Assembly (NCBI GenBank): GCA_026692885.1
Contig: JAPLNJ010000362.1
Span: 1 to 15,063, forward strand
DNA length: 15,063 bases
Direction of reading: 5' to 3'
Source of the DNA: Planctomycetota bacterium
GTDB lineage: Bacteria; Planctomycetota; Planctomycetia; Pirellulales; Pirellulaceae
Made by a program: the position numbers and the translations under genes. Position 1 is the stretch's first letter. The number at the start of each line of letters is the position of its first letter. Shown here in pieces: positions 7,846 to 15,056 of the stretch. The notes beneath the pieces were generated by a model. The model made no database searches. It had not been told where the DNA came from and saw only the letters and a list, made by a program, of their open reading frames with translations.

Positions 7846-9633
7846 TCAGTCGATATAGCCCAGGCTCACCAATACGGCCTCTTGATCGGGGGTTAGCAGT
7901 TCCAGGAGTTCTTCCTGGGCAGTCGCCAACTTGCCCCTGGCTTTCTGGCGGGCAAGGCGGACAGCGGCGACCTTCTCCTGGAGTTGCTCCGGCGTAATCT
8001 TCGTGTCGGCCAGGGCGGTCTGAAGATCGGCCAGCGCCTGCGTGACCGCACCGTCTCGCCCGCCGATCCCGAAAGGTCCACCACCGGGTCCACCACCACC
8101 GGGTCCACCGCTGGAAGGTCGATCACCGGCAGATTGATCGGAGCCGCTGGCCTTGGAGCGGGTCGTCGCTGGCGGAGTTGTCGCCGTCGCATCGGAACGA
8201 TCGCGGGCCGAGCCGCCCACACCGGTGCTGTCCGGCGGCCGATCGGTGCTGGGCTTCGCTGATCCGCTCGGCGCTGGCGAGTCGCCGTCGGTCTGGCCCG
8301 GATTCCTCCGGGAGCTAAAACGACGCGGCGCGACTTCGCCGGACCCGCTCTGATCTGACGGGCCGAAGCCACCCGGCCCAAACCCACCGGGCGGACCGAA
8401 TCCGCCTGGGCCGAAACCACCCGGCGGCCCAAATCCGCCTGGGCCGAACTCGCCGGGTCCGGCAAAACTGTCAGGGCCGAAACCGGGACCGCCTGGCCCC
8501 CCAGGGCCGCCGCCCCCGCCACGATTGGGTGGACCGCCGAAGCCGCCGCGCGGGCCGCTACGGTCGCCGGCACCAGCGGTGTTCGTCGCGGTCTCGGCGG
8601 CCCGGCGAGCCGTCACCAACTTGCGCAGTTTGGGCCCGATCACCTGCCACTCTTCGTCACTAGCACGGATCTGGGTCTTGACGGATTCGAGGGCCACCAT
8701 GTCGCCAGCACCGGGAAAGAACCCAGGGCCTGGACCACCCGGACCAAAGCCACCCGGACCAGGTCCTTGTGGAAACGCAAATACCGGGCCCTTCAAGGCA
8801 GTCCACTTGGCTTTTTGGGCATCGGTCAAGACGGCCAGCAGATCCGCCTGCAGCTTGTCGCGCTGCTCTTGCCAACGGGCAAACGGATCGCGGCCATCTT
8901 CGCCCGCCGGAGGCGGACCGCCGAACCCAGTGGGGGCAGCGGCCAGAGAGCCCTCTTGTACTTTACGGAGCCGTGTTTGTTGCTGCTCGCTCAAGCCAAG
9001 CTGCGTGGCGATTGCGGGGCGAAGCAGCGCGCCCGTCCCTTCGCGTTGGAGTTGCAATTGGTTCAGTCGTTGAAGTTGCTTCGGCGTCAGAATCTTGCCG
9101 ACCTGTGCTTCGCCTTGCTGGTTGTTCTCCTCAACTCTCTTGCGAGCCTCGGCGAAACGCTTTTCGCGAGCTTCCGGACTCAGGTTTTGTAGTTCCTGAA
9201 AGTTAGGACTCGCAAACAAGGCTTGTGACTGTTCCTGAAGACCCCGCAGCAGTTCCTCCACCTGCTTGCTCTGGTCCTTGCTCAGCCCGAGCTCTGTCTG
9301 GACTTCGGGAATACTGAGCAACATTGTGCTCGAAATCTGCATCACTCCCGGCCCACCAAAACCCGGCCCAGCAAAACCCGGCGAGCCGAAACCTGGGCTA
9401 CCCAAGCCAGGCCCGAAACCGCCAAAACCGCGGCCCATGAAGCCCTCACCGCTCTGGCCCCTTGGACCCGGTCCGAGCTGACTCGTGGTTGGCAACGGTG
9501 GGTTACCGTCCGCGGCCCAAGCTGGCTGAAGGTGTCTCCAGTCACCCATCAGAAACAGCCCAAGCAGCAAACTTCCCAATCCAGCAAGCCATACCCCGCC
9601 GCGAAGCAGCCTATTCAAGATCGTTCCGCACAT
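7846..9633 (-). CDS. Secreted Gly/Pro-rich LTxxQ (Spy/CpxP-like) protein
   Basis: 595 aa. Residues 14-29 are hydrophobic with a likely signal cleavage at AWA|A near 40. Residues 63-97 are a Gly/Phe/Pro linker. Residues 97-287 are helical with Spy/CpxP-type signatures (LGLSKDQ, LSPEAREKR, LTPKQLQRL, LGLSEQQQ, LTDAQKAKW). A Gly/Pro/Phe tract and a Ser/Thr/Pro/Asp-rich linker follow, and a second helical segment ends LLELLTPDQEAVLVSLGYI. Spy and CpxP are periplasmic chaperone or stress-sensor proteins of about 150 aa, so this is a multidomain planctomycete version. The residue 97-287 block is collinear with the extracytoplasmic part of the kinase encoded immediately upstream. The longest frame starts at TTG 9639, but AAGGAG sits 8 nt before ATG 9633, so I use that start. 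It probably acts as a ligand, chaperone or decoy for the kinase. Confidence 0.85.
   Translation of the reverse strand: MCGTILNRLLRGGVWLAGLGSLLLGLFLMGDWRHLQPAWAADGNPPLPTTSQLGPGPRGQSGEGFMGRGFGGFGPGLGSPGFGSPGFAGPGFGGPGVMQISSTMLLSIPEVQTELGLSKDQSKQVEELLRGLQEQSQALFASPNFQELQNLSPEAREKRFAEARKRVEENNQQGEAQVGKILTPKQLQRLNQLQLQREGTGALLRPAIATQLGLSEQQQTRLRKVQEGSLAAAPTGFGGPPPAGEDGRDPFARWQEQRDKLQADLLAVLTDAQKAKWTALKGPVFAFPQGPGPGGFGPGGPGPGFFPGAGDMVALESVKTQIRASDEEWQVIGPKLRKLVTARRAAETATNTAGAGDRSGPRGGFGGPPNRGGGGGPGGPGGPGFGPDSFAGPGEFGPGGFGPPGGFGPGGFGPPGGFGPGGFGPSDQSGSGEVAPRRFSSRRNPGQTDGDSPAPSGSAKPSTDRPPDSTGVGGSARDRSDATATTPPATTRSKASGSDQSAGDRPSSGGPGGGGPGGGPFGIGGRDGAVTQALADLQTALADTKITPEQLQEKVAAVRLARQKARGKLATAQEELLELLTPDQEAVLVSLGYID
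8356..8454 (-). repeat. 33-bp tandem repeat, three units, coding for GGFGPGGFGP(P/S)
   Basis: There are three consecutive in-frame 33-nt units (8356-8388, 8389-8421, 8422-8454), corresponding to residues 394-426 of the LTxxQ protein. The middle unit encodes GGFGPGGFGPP. The outer ones differ by one residue each (final S, or E for the second G). Codons differ between units, so the repeat has drifted or is held by selection at the protein level. Such Gly-Phe-Pro tracts are expected to be disordered and flexible. Confidence 0.85.
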
Positions 9634-9641
9634 CGTCAAAA

Positions 9642-9647
9642 CTCCTT
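9642..9647 (-). promoter_or_regulatory. Strong ribosome-binding site deciding the LTxxQ gene start
   Basis: On the minus strand, AAGGAG lies 8 nt before ATG 9633, ideal spacing. The in-frame TTG at 9639 would be only 2 nt away, which is too close. This sets the start at 9633. Confidence 0.75.
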
Positions 9648-9707
9648 GTTCCTTGGATTCCTCTCTCCCTTAGTAACGCACGCCGCCCAAGAACCGCCGC
9701 GCGGATT

Positions 9708-9735
9708 CCGGGGTTTGCGACACGTAAAGCCCCGG
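9708..9735 (-). terminator. Possible weak hairpin after the kinase gene
   Basis: On the minus strand, ccggggcttt and aaaccccgg can pair with one bulged base across a loop of about 9 nt, starting 18 nt after the kinase stop. No T-run follows, so it is not a classic intrinsic terminator. It could reduce expression of the downstream LTxxQ gene or protect the upstream transcript. The rest of 9634-9753 holds only the ribosome-binding site of the next gene. Confidence 0.3.
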
Positions 9736-9753
9736 ACCATCCACCGCCAGACG

Positions 9754-12102
9754 TCACTGCGGTGGCTCTGGGGGTGGGGGCGGGGGCGGCATGGCGAAGG
9801 CGCCCTGAAAAGGCGGTCCCGTGAGCTGTTGCCATTCGGCGAGCTGCGCGGACGTTAGGACACCCAGAATCTTGTCCATGGCCGTTCGCGTACTATCCTC
9901 GCGGGCGGGACCTGGCGGTGGCCGTGGATCTCCGTGGCCGCCGTGGCCGCCGTGGTCCCACATGGACGCAAAGGACTCGACCTCGATCTGCCGGATCGCC
10001 TGACGCTGATCTTCCGTCAGGTGCAGGCGGGATACAATATCGGGTTGACTGAAGGCCTGCGGCCCGCGGACTTGCAGCGAAATCTGCTCCAATCGCTGCA
10101 ATTGCAAGGGCGTGAGCGTGGCCCGCATGACCTGCTCATTGGCACGCGCGAACTCCAGAAATTTTGCCCGGCGCTGGGACGGGGTGAGCCGCTGGAAGTC
10201 GCGGAACGAGTCCAACCGCTTTGGCGTGGCCTGTTGGGTGATGGACTCGATCTGCTCGCGCTGGCTGTCCTGCAATGCCAGATCCACTTGCACACGGCGG
10301 TCCGCCAGCAATACGAACTGACCCGCGCCTTCCAAGACCGCCAGGTCGTCCAGGATCTTCTTGAGCCGTTCCTGGACGGCCAACAACTCGGCCTGACGCG
10401 ACGAATCCCCACTCCGCTGGGCGATGAAGTCTTGATAGTATACCAACGCCGTTTCCAGGAGTCGCTTGCTCAAACTTTGCAGCGGGGGTTTGTCGGCCAG
10501 TTCTTCCTGGCTCACTTCGATCAGCAGGTCCACCGCTTGCCGGGCCTGCTGGAATCGCTGATCGGCCTCCTCGGCCCGCAACCGCTCCTGGGCCAGGGCG
10601 GCCTGGGTGCGGTCGTTGGCCTGCGTCACGAACCAGTTGGCAACGAGCGAGCCGATGAGCGTCAGCGACATGACCAGCAGGGCTGCTCCGACCAGCGCTG
10701 GGTGACGCCGCGACCATTTGCGAACTCGTTCGGCCAACGACGGCCGCCGGGCTCGAATCGGTTCGTCTCGCAGGAAACGCTGCAGGTCCTCCGCCAGTTC
10801 CTGAGCAGAAGCATAGCGGTCCGCCGGATTTTTGTTGAGAGCCTTGAGGACGATCGTCTCCAGCTCAGAGGGAATGTGTCGATTCAGCAACCGCGGGGCC
10901 CGCGGATCAACGTTTAGCACGGCTGCGAGCAGCGTGGCCCGGGTATTGCCGACGAACATCGGTTGCAGCGTCAACAGTTCGTAGAAGGTGGCGCCGAGCG
11001 AGTAAATATCCGTGCGATGATCCAGCACCACACGCAGGCCGGAAGCCTGTTCCGGACTCATGTAGCGGAGCGTACCCAAAATGTCTCCGGTCTGCGTCAG
11101 GCCCGAGGTGTCATGGAAATGAGCCAATCCGAAGTCGGTGATCCAGACGTTTCCCCGCAGATCGATCAGCAGGTTGCCCGGTTTGATATCGCGGTGGATC
11201 ACTCCTTGCTGGTGGGCAAATTCGAGAGCCTCCGCGGCCTCCAGCATGCAGCGGGCCACGCGACGGTAGAATTCGGCCCGCCCGCGATTGCCTGGCGCGG
11301 ACAGATGGGTCGCACGCACCTGTTCGGTCCGGCTCGCAAGATCCGCGCGAGTCGAAGGCGCCAGGACCGGGGCCGCCTGCGGAGAACTAGCATCGCGGTC
11401 GAGCGTGGCGTCGGGGTCGAGCGCGGGCGGCGCTGCACGTCCGGAACGAGGGGCTGGCGGCAAGGTGGAGAGCGTCTCCAGCGGCTGAAATCCGGCCGCC
11501 TGCCGCAGCTGGCGAATCACTACGTCCAGCGATTGTCCGTCGATTAACTGCATGGCATAGAAGTGAATCCCCCGCTCGCACCCCACCGCGTAAACCGGCA
11601 CGATGTTCGTGTGATGCAAGTACGCCGCTGCCTGAGCCTCCTGGCGAAACCGTTGCAGGTGCTGAGCATCAAACGTGGCTGCAAACGGCAAGACCTTCAG
11701 GGCCACACGGCGGCCGAGAGAAAGCTGGACGGCCTCGTAGACAATTCCCATCCCGCCGCGCCCCAGCTCGCGGATGATCTTGAAGTCACCGATCGGGTCG
11801 GCCGGAAACAACGGACCGGGAGGGTTCTCAAGGCCAATCCAGGGCGTCCCGGCAGGGCCGACCTGGGGCACCGCTTGGTGCACGAGATCGAGGCCGTCGA
11901 GACATTGCGCCAGGGCCTCGGCCAAGTCGGGGTCGCGCTGGAGCCACCGGCGACGGTCGGGGCGCCGTCCCGCCTCCAGTTCGTGCAGGTACTCTTGCAC
12001 GGCGCGCAGCAGGCGGGGATCGTCGGGAATCGCCCCGTCCGAATCGGGCTGCGATGCGGGGGCTTCCGTGCGATCCGACGGATCCTGCGGCAGCGGACTC
12101 AT
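9754..12102 (-). CDS. Transmembrane Ser/Thr protein kinase with LTxxQ-type extracytoplasmic domain
   Basis: 782 aa. Residues 1-100 are an N-terminal region with a planctomycete-kinase 'YLHELEAGRRPDRRRWLQRDPD' type stretch, mostly charged helix. Residues 107-445 are a Hanks-type kinase, apparently active: LGRGGMGIVY (113-122), Lys136 in VALKVL, HRDIKPGN (303-310, Asp305), DFG (323-325) and a GTLRYMSPEQ activation-segment end. A low-complexity insert of about 75 residues (200-275, Pro/Ala/Thr/Ser-rich) separates the hinge from helix E. The single membrane helix is about 468-491. Then comes a coiled coil (500-590), an LTxxQ-like region (596-771) including HGGHGGHG (717-724), and a poly-Pro end. 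The start ATG 12102 overlaps the sigma-factor stop (ATGA) and has GGGAGGT 5 nt before it. The open frame extends to 12474, but that part only shadows the sigma gene. It likely phosphorylates the sigma factor or a partner in response to an envelope signal. Confidence 0.95.
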   Translation of the reverse strand: MSPLPQDPSDRTEAPASQPDSDGAIPDDPRLLRAVQEYLHELEAGRRPDRRRWLQRDPDLAEALAQCLDGLDLVHQAVPQVGPAGTPWIGLENPPGPLFPADPIGDFKIIRELGRGGMGIVYEAVQLSLGRRVALKVLPFAATFDAQHLQRFRQEAQAAAYLHHTNIVPVYAVGCERGIHFYAMQLIDGQSLDVVIRQLRQAAGFQPLETLSTLPPAPRSGRAAPPALDPDATLDRDASSPQAAPVLAPSTRADLASRTEQVRATHLSAPGNRGRAEFYRRVARCMLEAAEALEFAHQQGVIHRDIKPGNLLIDLRGNVWITDFGLAHFHDTSGLTQTGDILGTLRYMSPEQASGLRVVLDHRTDIYSLGATFYELLTLQPMFVGNTRATLLAAVLNVDPRAPRLLNRHIPSELETIVLKALNKNPADRYASAQELAEDLQRFLRDEPIRARRPSLAERVRKWSRRHPALVGAALLVMSLTLIGSLVANWFVTQANDRTQAALAQERLRAEEADQRFQQARQAVDLLIEVSQEELADKPPLQSLSKRLLETALVYYQDFIAQRSGDSSRQAELLAVQERLKKILDDLAVLEGAGQFVLLADRRVQVDLALQDSQREQIESITQQATPKRLDSFRDFQRLTPSQRRAKFLEFARANEQVMRATLTPLQLQRLEQISLQVRGPQAFSQPDIVSRLHLTEDQRQAIRQIEVESFASMWDHGGHGGHGDPRPPPGPAREDSTRTAMDKILGVLTSAQLAEWQQLTGPPFQGAFAMPPPPPPPEPPQ

Positions 12103-12710
12103 GACGCACCTCCCATCACCTGGCGCAGACGCGCCAACCCTCGCACCCAAAGCTTTTCCACACTGTCGAGCGAACGGTTCATACGCCGGCTGATCTCGGG
12201 AAAGGACAGGCCCTCCAAGTGTCGCAGCACAAGCACGTCCCGGTAGTCCTCCGGCAGTTGCTCCAAAGCATTCGCCAGAAGCACGGCCTGCTCGCGGTGT
12301 ACAGCCTGCTGGCTGGGTGAGCTGAGCGGATCGATCAAGCCGCGATCCAGGAGCCGTGAGGATTGGTCCAAGCGAGCTGCCAACTCCCGCTCCAAACGCA
12401 CATCTCGGCCCTGCGTGCCCAGGTAGCGACGTAACAGATTCGCGAGACTGGCAGCCATTATCTGCCGCAGCCAACCCACGAATTGTTGTTCGCTAGCACC
12501 GCGAAACTTGGGAAAGTTCCGGTGCGCTTCCAACAGCGCGTCCTGCACCAGATCCGAAGCGTCGAGTTTCGCCTGCAGTTGTCTGCCGATTTCGATCCGC
12601 GCCAGCAGGCCCAGGTAACGGCGGTACAGTTCCAGCAGCTGACCCAGATGGGACGTGCTTCCGGCCTGGGCCTCGCTCAGCAGTTCGTCAGGGGTTAACG
12701 CGGTGGTCAT
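12099..12710 (-). CDS. ECF-type RNA polymerase sigma factor (planctomycete family)
   Basis: 203 aa. Region 2 is about 22-95: YRRYLGLLARIEIGRQL, then DASDLVQDALLEAHRNFPKF (50-69), which recognises the -10 element and binds core polymerase. Region 4 is about 143-198 with LPEDYRDVLVLRHLEGLSF and a helix-turn-helix, EISRRMNRSLDSVEKLWVRGL. The usual region 2.2 motif DAED is DASD here, Ser52 taking the Glu place. From memory, the planctomycete ECF family often has Ser there. No anti-sigma factor gene is adjacent. Instead the stop codon overlaps the kinase start, which suggests control by phosphorylation. The frame can be extended to GTG 12767, but no ribosome-binding site is seen there and the family consensus begins near ATG 12710, which itself has only a weak site. 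Start uncertain, identity firm. Confidence 0.92.
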   Translation of the reverse strand: MTTALTPDELLSEAQAGSTSHLGQLLELYRRYLGLLARIEIGRQLQAKLDASDLVQDALLEAHRNFPKFRGASEQQFVGWLRQIMAASLANLLRRYLGTQGRDVRLERELAARLDQSSRLLDRGLIDPLSSPSQQAVHREQAVLLANALEQLPEDYRDVLVLRHLEGLSFPEISRRMNRSLDSVEKLWVRGLARLRQVMGGAS

Positions 12711-13002
12711 GCGACTCACTTGTCTTTCGCTGCTGCGTCCAGGTCGATCCGGCTCAGCACGATCCACGGAGCTGAGCTACGCTAAGTAGAAGTAACGGCG
12801 AACCGGGGAAAACCGCCGCGGAAAATGTCAAGCCTCTGGCGTCCCTACAATAAGAACGATCTGTCGAACGTCACGCTGGTCGCGCCGTAGGGTGGGCCAA
12901 CGCGGGCCAACGGGCGCCGGCCGCGAACGGGCATGAGCCTGTCCATACCTTTACGCGTGGAACGGCCTTAGGCAAAGCGGCGGCCCACCAGGATCGTGAT
13001 GG
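12711..13002 (-). other. Intergenic region upstream of the sigma-kinase operon, with a repeat-like remnant
   Basis: No gene is supported here. It must contain the promoter for the sigma-kinase operon, but I see no convincing -35/-10 pair or ECF-type autoregulatory site. At 12891-12989 an element starts with ggtgggcc and ends with the reverse complement ggcccacc, and contains the direct repeat gggccaacg twice near the left end. From memory, 'gtagggtgggcc...' palindromes are frequent dispersed repeats in planctomycetes. This one would be an eroded copy directly after the lipoprotein stop. Confidence 0.4.
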
Positions 13003-13458
13003 TTATCTGGCAACCGAGCGCAGGTCAAAACTGAACGTGGGTGTGTTGGACGCGACCACGACGGTCAATTCCGAACGGGTGTTGTAGCGAGCGGGCACTA
13101 ATTCGCGACTTGAGCCAGCCGCCCCTTTCGTCTCTTCGGTGGGAGCGGCCGCCTCCGTAAACGCACCGGGCCAAGTGCTGATGCGGACGGTCTTTCGCCC
13201 CGGCGTTACGCCAGACTTCTCGGAGTTGTAACTCAGCCGGTATCGCCCCGAAACGTCTGTCTGGCCGATGGAGAAATCGCGATCTTCGGTTTCGAAAATG
13301 ATCGTCGCTTGCGCCAGCGGTTGTCCGTCCAGAGACACCTGGCCGGAGACCTCGACCAACTGCAGTTGACTGTAGTCGGCGCGGCGACGATCCGTGCAAC
13401 CGCCGCTGAACAGCAGCCAAGCAAGCAGGCCCACGGTGGTCATTTTTCCGGTCTTCAC
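13003..13458 (-). CDS. Small lipoprotein with carboxypeptidase-regulatory/transthyretin-like fold
   Basis: 151 aa. A basic start (MKTGK) and hydrophobic core lead to a lipobox LFSGGC with lipidated Cys21, so it should be anchored in a membrane facing the periplasm. The mature part is one beta-sandwich domain: VSGQVSLDGQPL, IFETEDRD, GQTDVSGRYRL, GVTPGRKTVRIST, LVPARYN and ending FSFDL. This is the typical small planctomycete protein found next to DUF1559 genes. No catalytic residues are expected. The start is GTG 13458, with CGGAG 7 nt upstream. The later ATG 13443 lacks a good site, and the longer frame to 13650 is shadow sequence from the neighbour. It starts 14 bp after the DUF1559 stop, so the two are co-transcribed. 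Exact role unknown. Confidence 0.85.
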   Translation of the reverse strand: MKTGKMTTVGLLAWLLFSGGCTDRRRADYSQLQLVEVSGQVSLDGQPLAQATIIFETEDRDFSIGQTDVSGRYRLSYNSEKSGVTPGRKTVRISTWPGAFTEAAAPTEETKGAAGSSRELVPARYNTRSELTVVVASNTPTFSFDLRSVAR

Positions 13459-13465
13459 AGTCGCA

Positions 13466-13471
13466 CTCCGG
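13466..13471 (-). promoter_or_regulatory. Ribosome-binding site deciding the lipoprotein GTG start
   Basis: On the minus strand, CCGGAG lies 7 nt before GTG 13458, in the short gap after the DUF1559 stop codon. It supports GTG over the ATG five codons later and places the whole signal sequence, including its lysines, in the protein. Confidence 0.6.
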
Positions 13472-13472
13472 G

Positions 13473-14411
13473 TCAGAACTTGCCGATCGGTTCGCTCCCG
13501 TTGCGGCTCCCGAGAGCTCGATACAGGGAGCGTTCGACGGTGTCGGCGATGAACCGCACGGAACCGTCGGCGAAGCAAAAGTACGCGCCGCTCACATGGT
13601 AGCTGCCGAAGGACATCTCCTTCTCGTAACCGCTGGTCGCAGGGTTCCAACGCGAATTCAGGCGCGCCGCCGTGGAACCTACGAACTCCGAAAACTCCGT
13701 GCCTGCGGCACTACCGTCGCAATTGCAAGGATCGATTTGCGGAGAACCCAGATACCAATAGTCCATGGCGTTGCCGTTCTGGATGAACTCCACGTCGGTG
13801 GACGATTCGCCGATCAGGATCGTCGTCGAAGTCCCGTCCAAAATGGCCGACAGGCCGACGTGACTGCAGCCGTAGAAGATGCCGTTGTGCTCGATCTCCT
13901 GAAACGAACGAAAACCGGCCGGTGCTGTGCCGGCATCGTCCGTCATCACGTCGGACGACCCGCAGCCGCGGTAGCTGGCCGGGACACGGCCCTTGACGTC
14001 GCTGTCGTCGACGTGTTCCGGTTGGTTCATGCTGGGGCAGCGAAACACGGGAAGCAAGGTGCCGGCCGCCGTCTCGTTGGGCGGCGTAGCCCAATTCGCC
14101 GACTCCGCGAAGAGCAGCGTGTCGTACATGGGCTGCTGCTCCAACTCCGGCAGGATCATCGCGCTCCAACCGGTTCCGTGCGTGTCCCAGCCGAAAGGAA
14201 ACGCGTGTACGCGATCGTGATAGTTCTGCAGGGCCAAGCCGATCTGCTTCAGATTATTCTGGCACGACGCGCGGCGCATCGCCTCGCGAGCCTGCTGGAC
14301 GGCCGGCAAGAACAGGGCCACGAGGATGCCGATGATGGCGATCACCACCAGCAACTCGACCAGCGTGAACCCACGCGTCAGGAAACGCTTGCGACAAATC
14401 ATGCCTGTCAT
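13473..14411 (-). CDS. DUF1559 pseudopilin-like protein (prepilin-type N-terminus)
   Basis: 312 aa. The N-terminus carries a type IV prepilin-type signal, RG|FTLVELLVV, with cleavage expected after Gly14 and Glu at +5, followed by a single hydrophobic helix to about residue 37. Then AREAMRRASCQNNLKQIGLALQ (41-62) and a C-terminal YHVSGAYFCFADGSVRFI (271-288) are the hallmarks of planctomycete DUF1559 proteins. Six cysteines lie between 123 and 279 plus Cys50. These proteins are present in many copies per planctomycete genome and are thought to be pseudopilin-like surface or envelope proteins, but their function is not established. ATG 14411 and ATG 14402 are both possible starts and neither has a strong ribosome-binding site. 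It is followed 14 bp later by the lipoprotein. The upstream stretch 14412-14524 should hold the promoter, but I cannot identify one. Confidence 0.92.
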   Translation of the reverse strand: MTGMICRKRFLTRGFTLVELLVVIAIIGILVALFLPAVQQAREAMRRASCQNNLKQIGLALQNYHDRVHAFPFGWDTHGTGWSAMILPELEQQPMYDTLLFAESANWATPPNETAAGTLLPVFRCPSMNQPEHVDDSDVKGRVPASYRGCGSSDVMTDDAGTAPAGFRSFQEIEHNGIFYGCSHVGLSAILDGTSTTILIGESSTDVEFIQNGNAMDYWYLGSPQIDPCNCDGSAAGTEFSEFVGSTAARLNSRWNPATSGYEKEMSFGSYHVSGAYFCFADGSVRFIADTVERSLYRALGSRNGSEPIGKF

Positions 14412-14524
14412 GCCTGGAACGCCACTCAGTCCCGCGACATCCGTGCCGTATGCGTATCCCTATCCGAATGTACGATTAGTCGCACAAACGCCGCCGTCCG
14501 TCAACGGGGCGCAGAAAATTGGTG

Positions 14525-14694
14525 CTAGCACCAAACGGTTTTCGGGATTGTCCGTGTTAAGAATGGGGTCTTACGGTCTTGCAGAGACGGACCGCCAGCT
14601 GGGGTCAGACGTACAGATTTCAGTTTTCGCGGGCAGAAGGCTTTTCCTAGGCTAGGGCACACGACCGCGAAAACTGAAATCTGTACGTCTGACC
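14525..14694. repeat. 170-bp dispersed repeat, copy 2
   Basis: It is in the same orientation as copy 1 (5710-5879), of equal length, with about 14 substitutions and no gaps. The inverted repeat is kept: 14603-14632 pairs with 14665-14694 over 30 bp without mismatch, while the loop has changed at several positions, including two where both copies differ inside the loop only. Here it lies 114 bp upstream of the DUF1559 start. Beyond it, 14695-14805 shows nothing I recognise. Confidence 0.9.
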
Positions 14695-14805
14695 TGGGGT
14701 GTTCAGTTTGTGCGATTTTACTGTGAATTGGTGTTTTCCCGAATGCCTGATTCTGTCCCATTCTGGTTTGCTTCGTGGAGTGATTACGAAATCCAGGATG
14801 ACCGA

Positions 14806-15056
14806 GTGGCCCCTGGGGCACCCCTGATCGTGATGCACAGGTTTTGGCCCCAAAGGGGCAGCCACAATTCAGCCCAGGGCAGTGCGGAGCGGGTTAGCCG
14901 CGTAGCGCCGCCCTGGGTTATGAGAGGATGGAGCACACTAGCCATGAAGGGGCGAAACAAGCCTTGGCCGCATCGGACGAACGATGCGTGCGGGATGAAC
15001 CGATTTGTTTCGCCCTTTCAGGGCTACCGTGCTGAATCGAACCCGTACCCAGGGCG
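14806..15056. repeat. Nested palindromic dispersed repeat (probable planctomycete intergenic repeat)
   Basis: Several inverted repeats follow one another: gtggcccct (14806-14814) with aggggcagccac (14854-14865, two extra bases); cccagggc (14873-14880) with gccctggg (14910-14917); and 14941-14960 with 15005-15024 (18 of 20 pairs, gaaggggcgaaac type). An inner hairpin, gcatcg (14970-14975) with cgatgc (14982-14987), sits inside the last pair. A second acccagggcg at 15047-15056 may start another unit or pair with 14909-14918. From memory, gcccagggc and 'ctgaaagggcgaaac' palindromes are common spurious-gene sources in planctomycete intergenic DNA. No protein is encoded that I can support. The element may continue past the window. 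Confidence 0.6.

Noticed and set aside
9934..10917. Plus-strand open frame of 327 codons
   Set aside because: It lies opposite the kinase membrane and external region. It has no ribosome-binding site or domain.
12103..12474. N-terminal extension of the kinase (124 residues)
   Set aside because: It lies wholly within the sigma-factor gene in another frame. The start at 12102 has a strong ribosome-binding site and an ATGA overlap.
13459..13650. N-terminal extension of the lipoprotein frame
   Set aside because: It overlaps the DUF1559 gene and is Arg-rich. The signal sequence and lipobox require a start near 13458.
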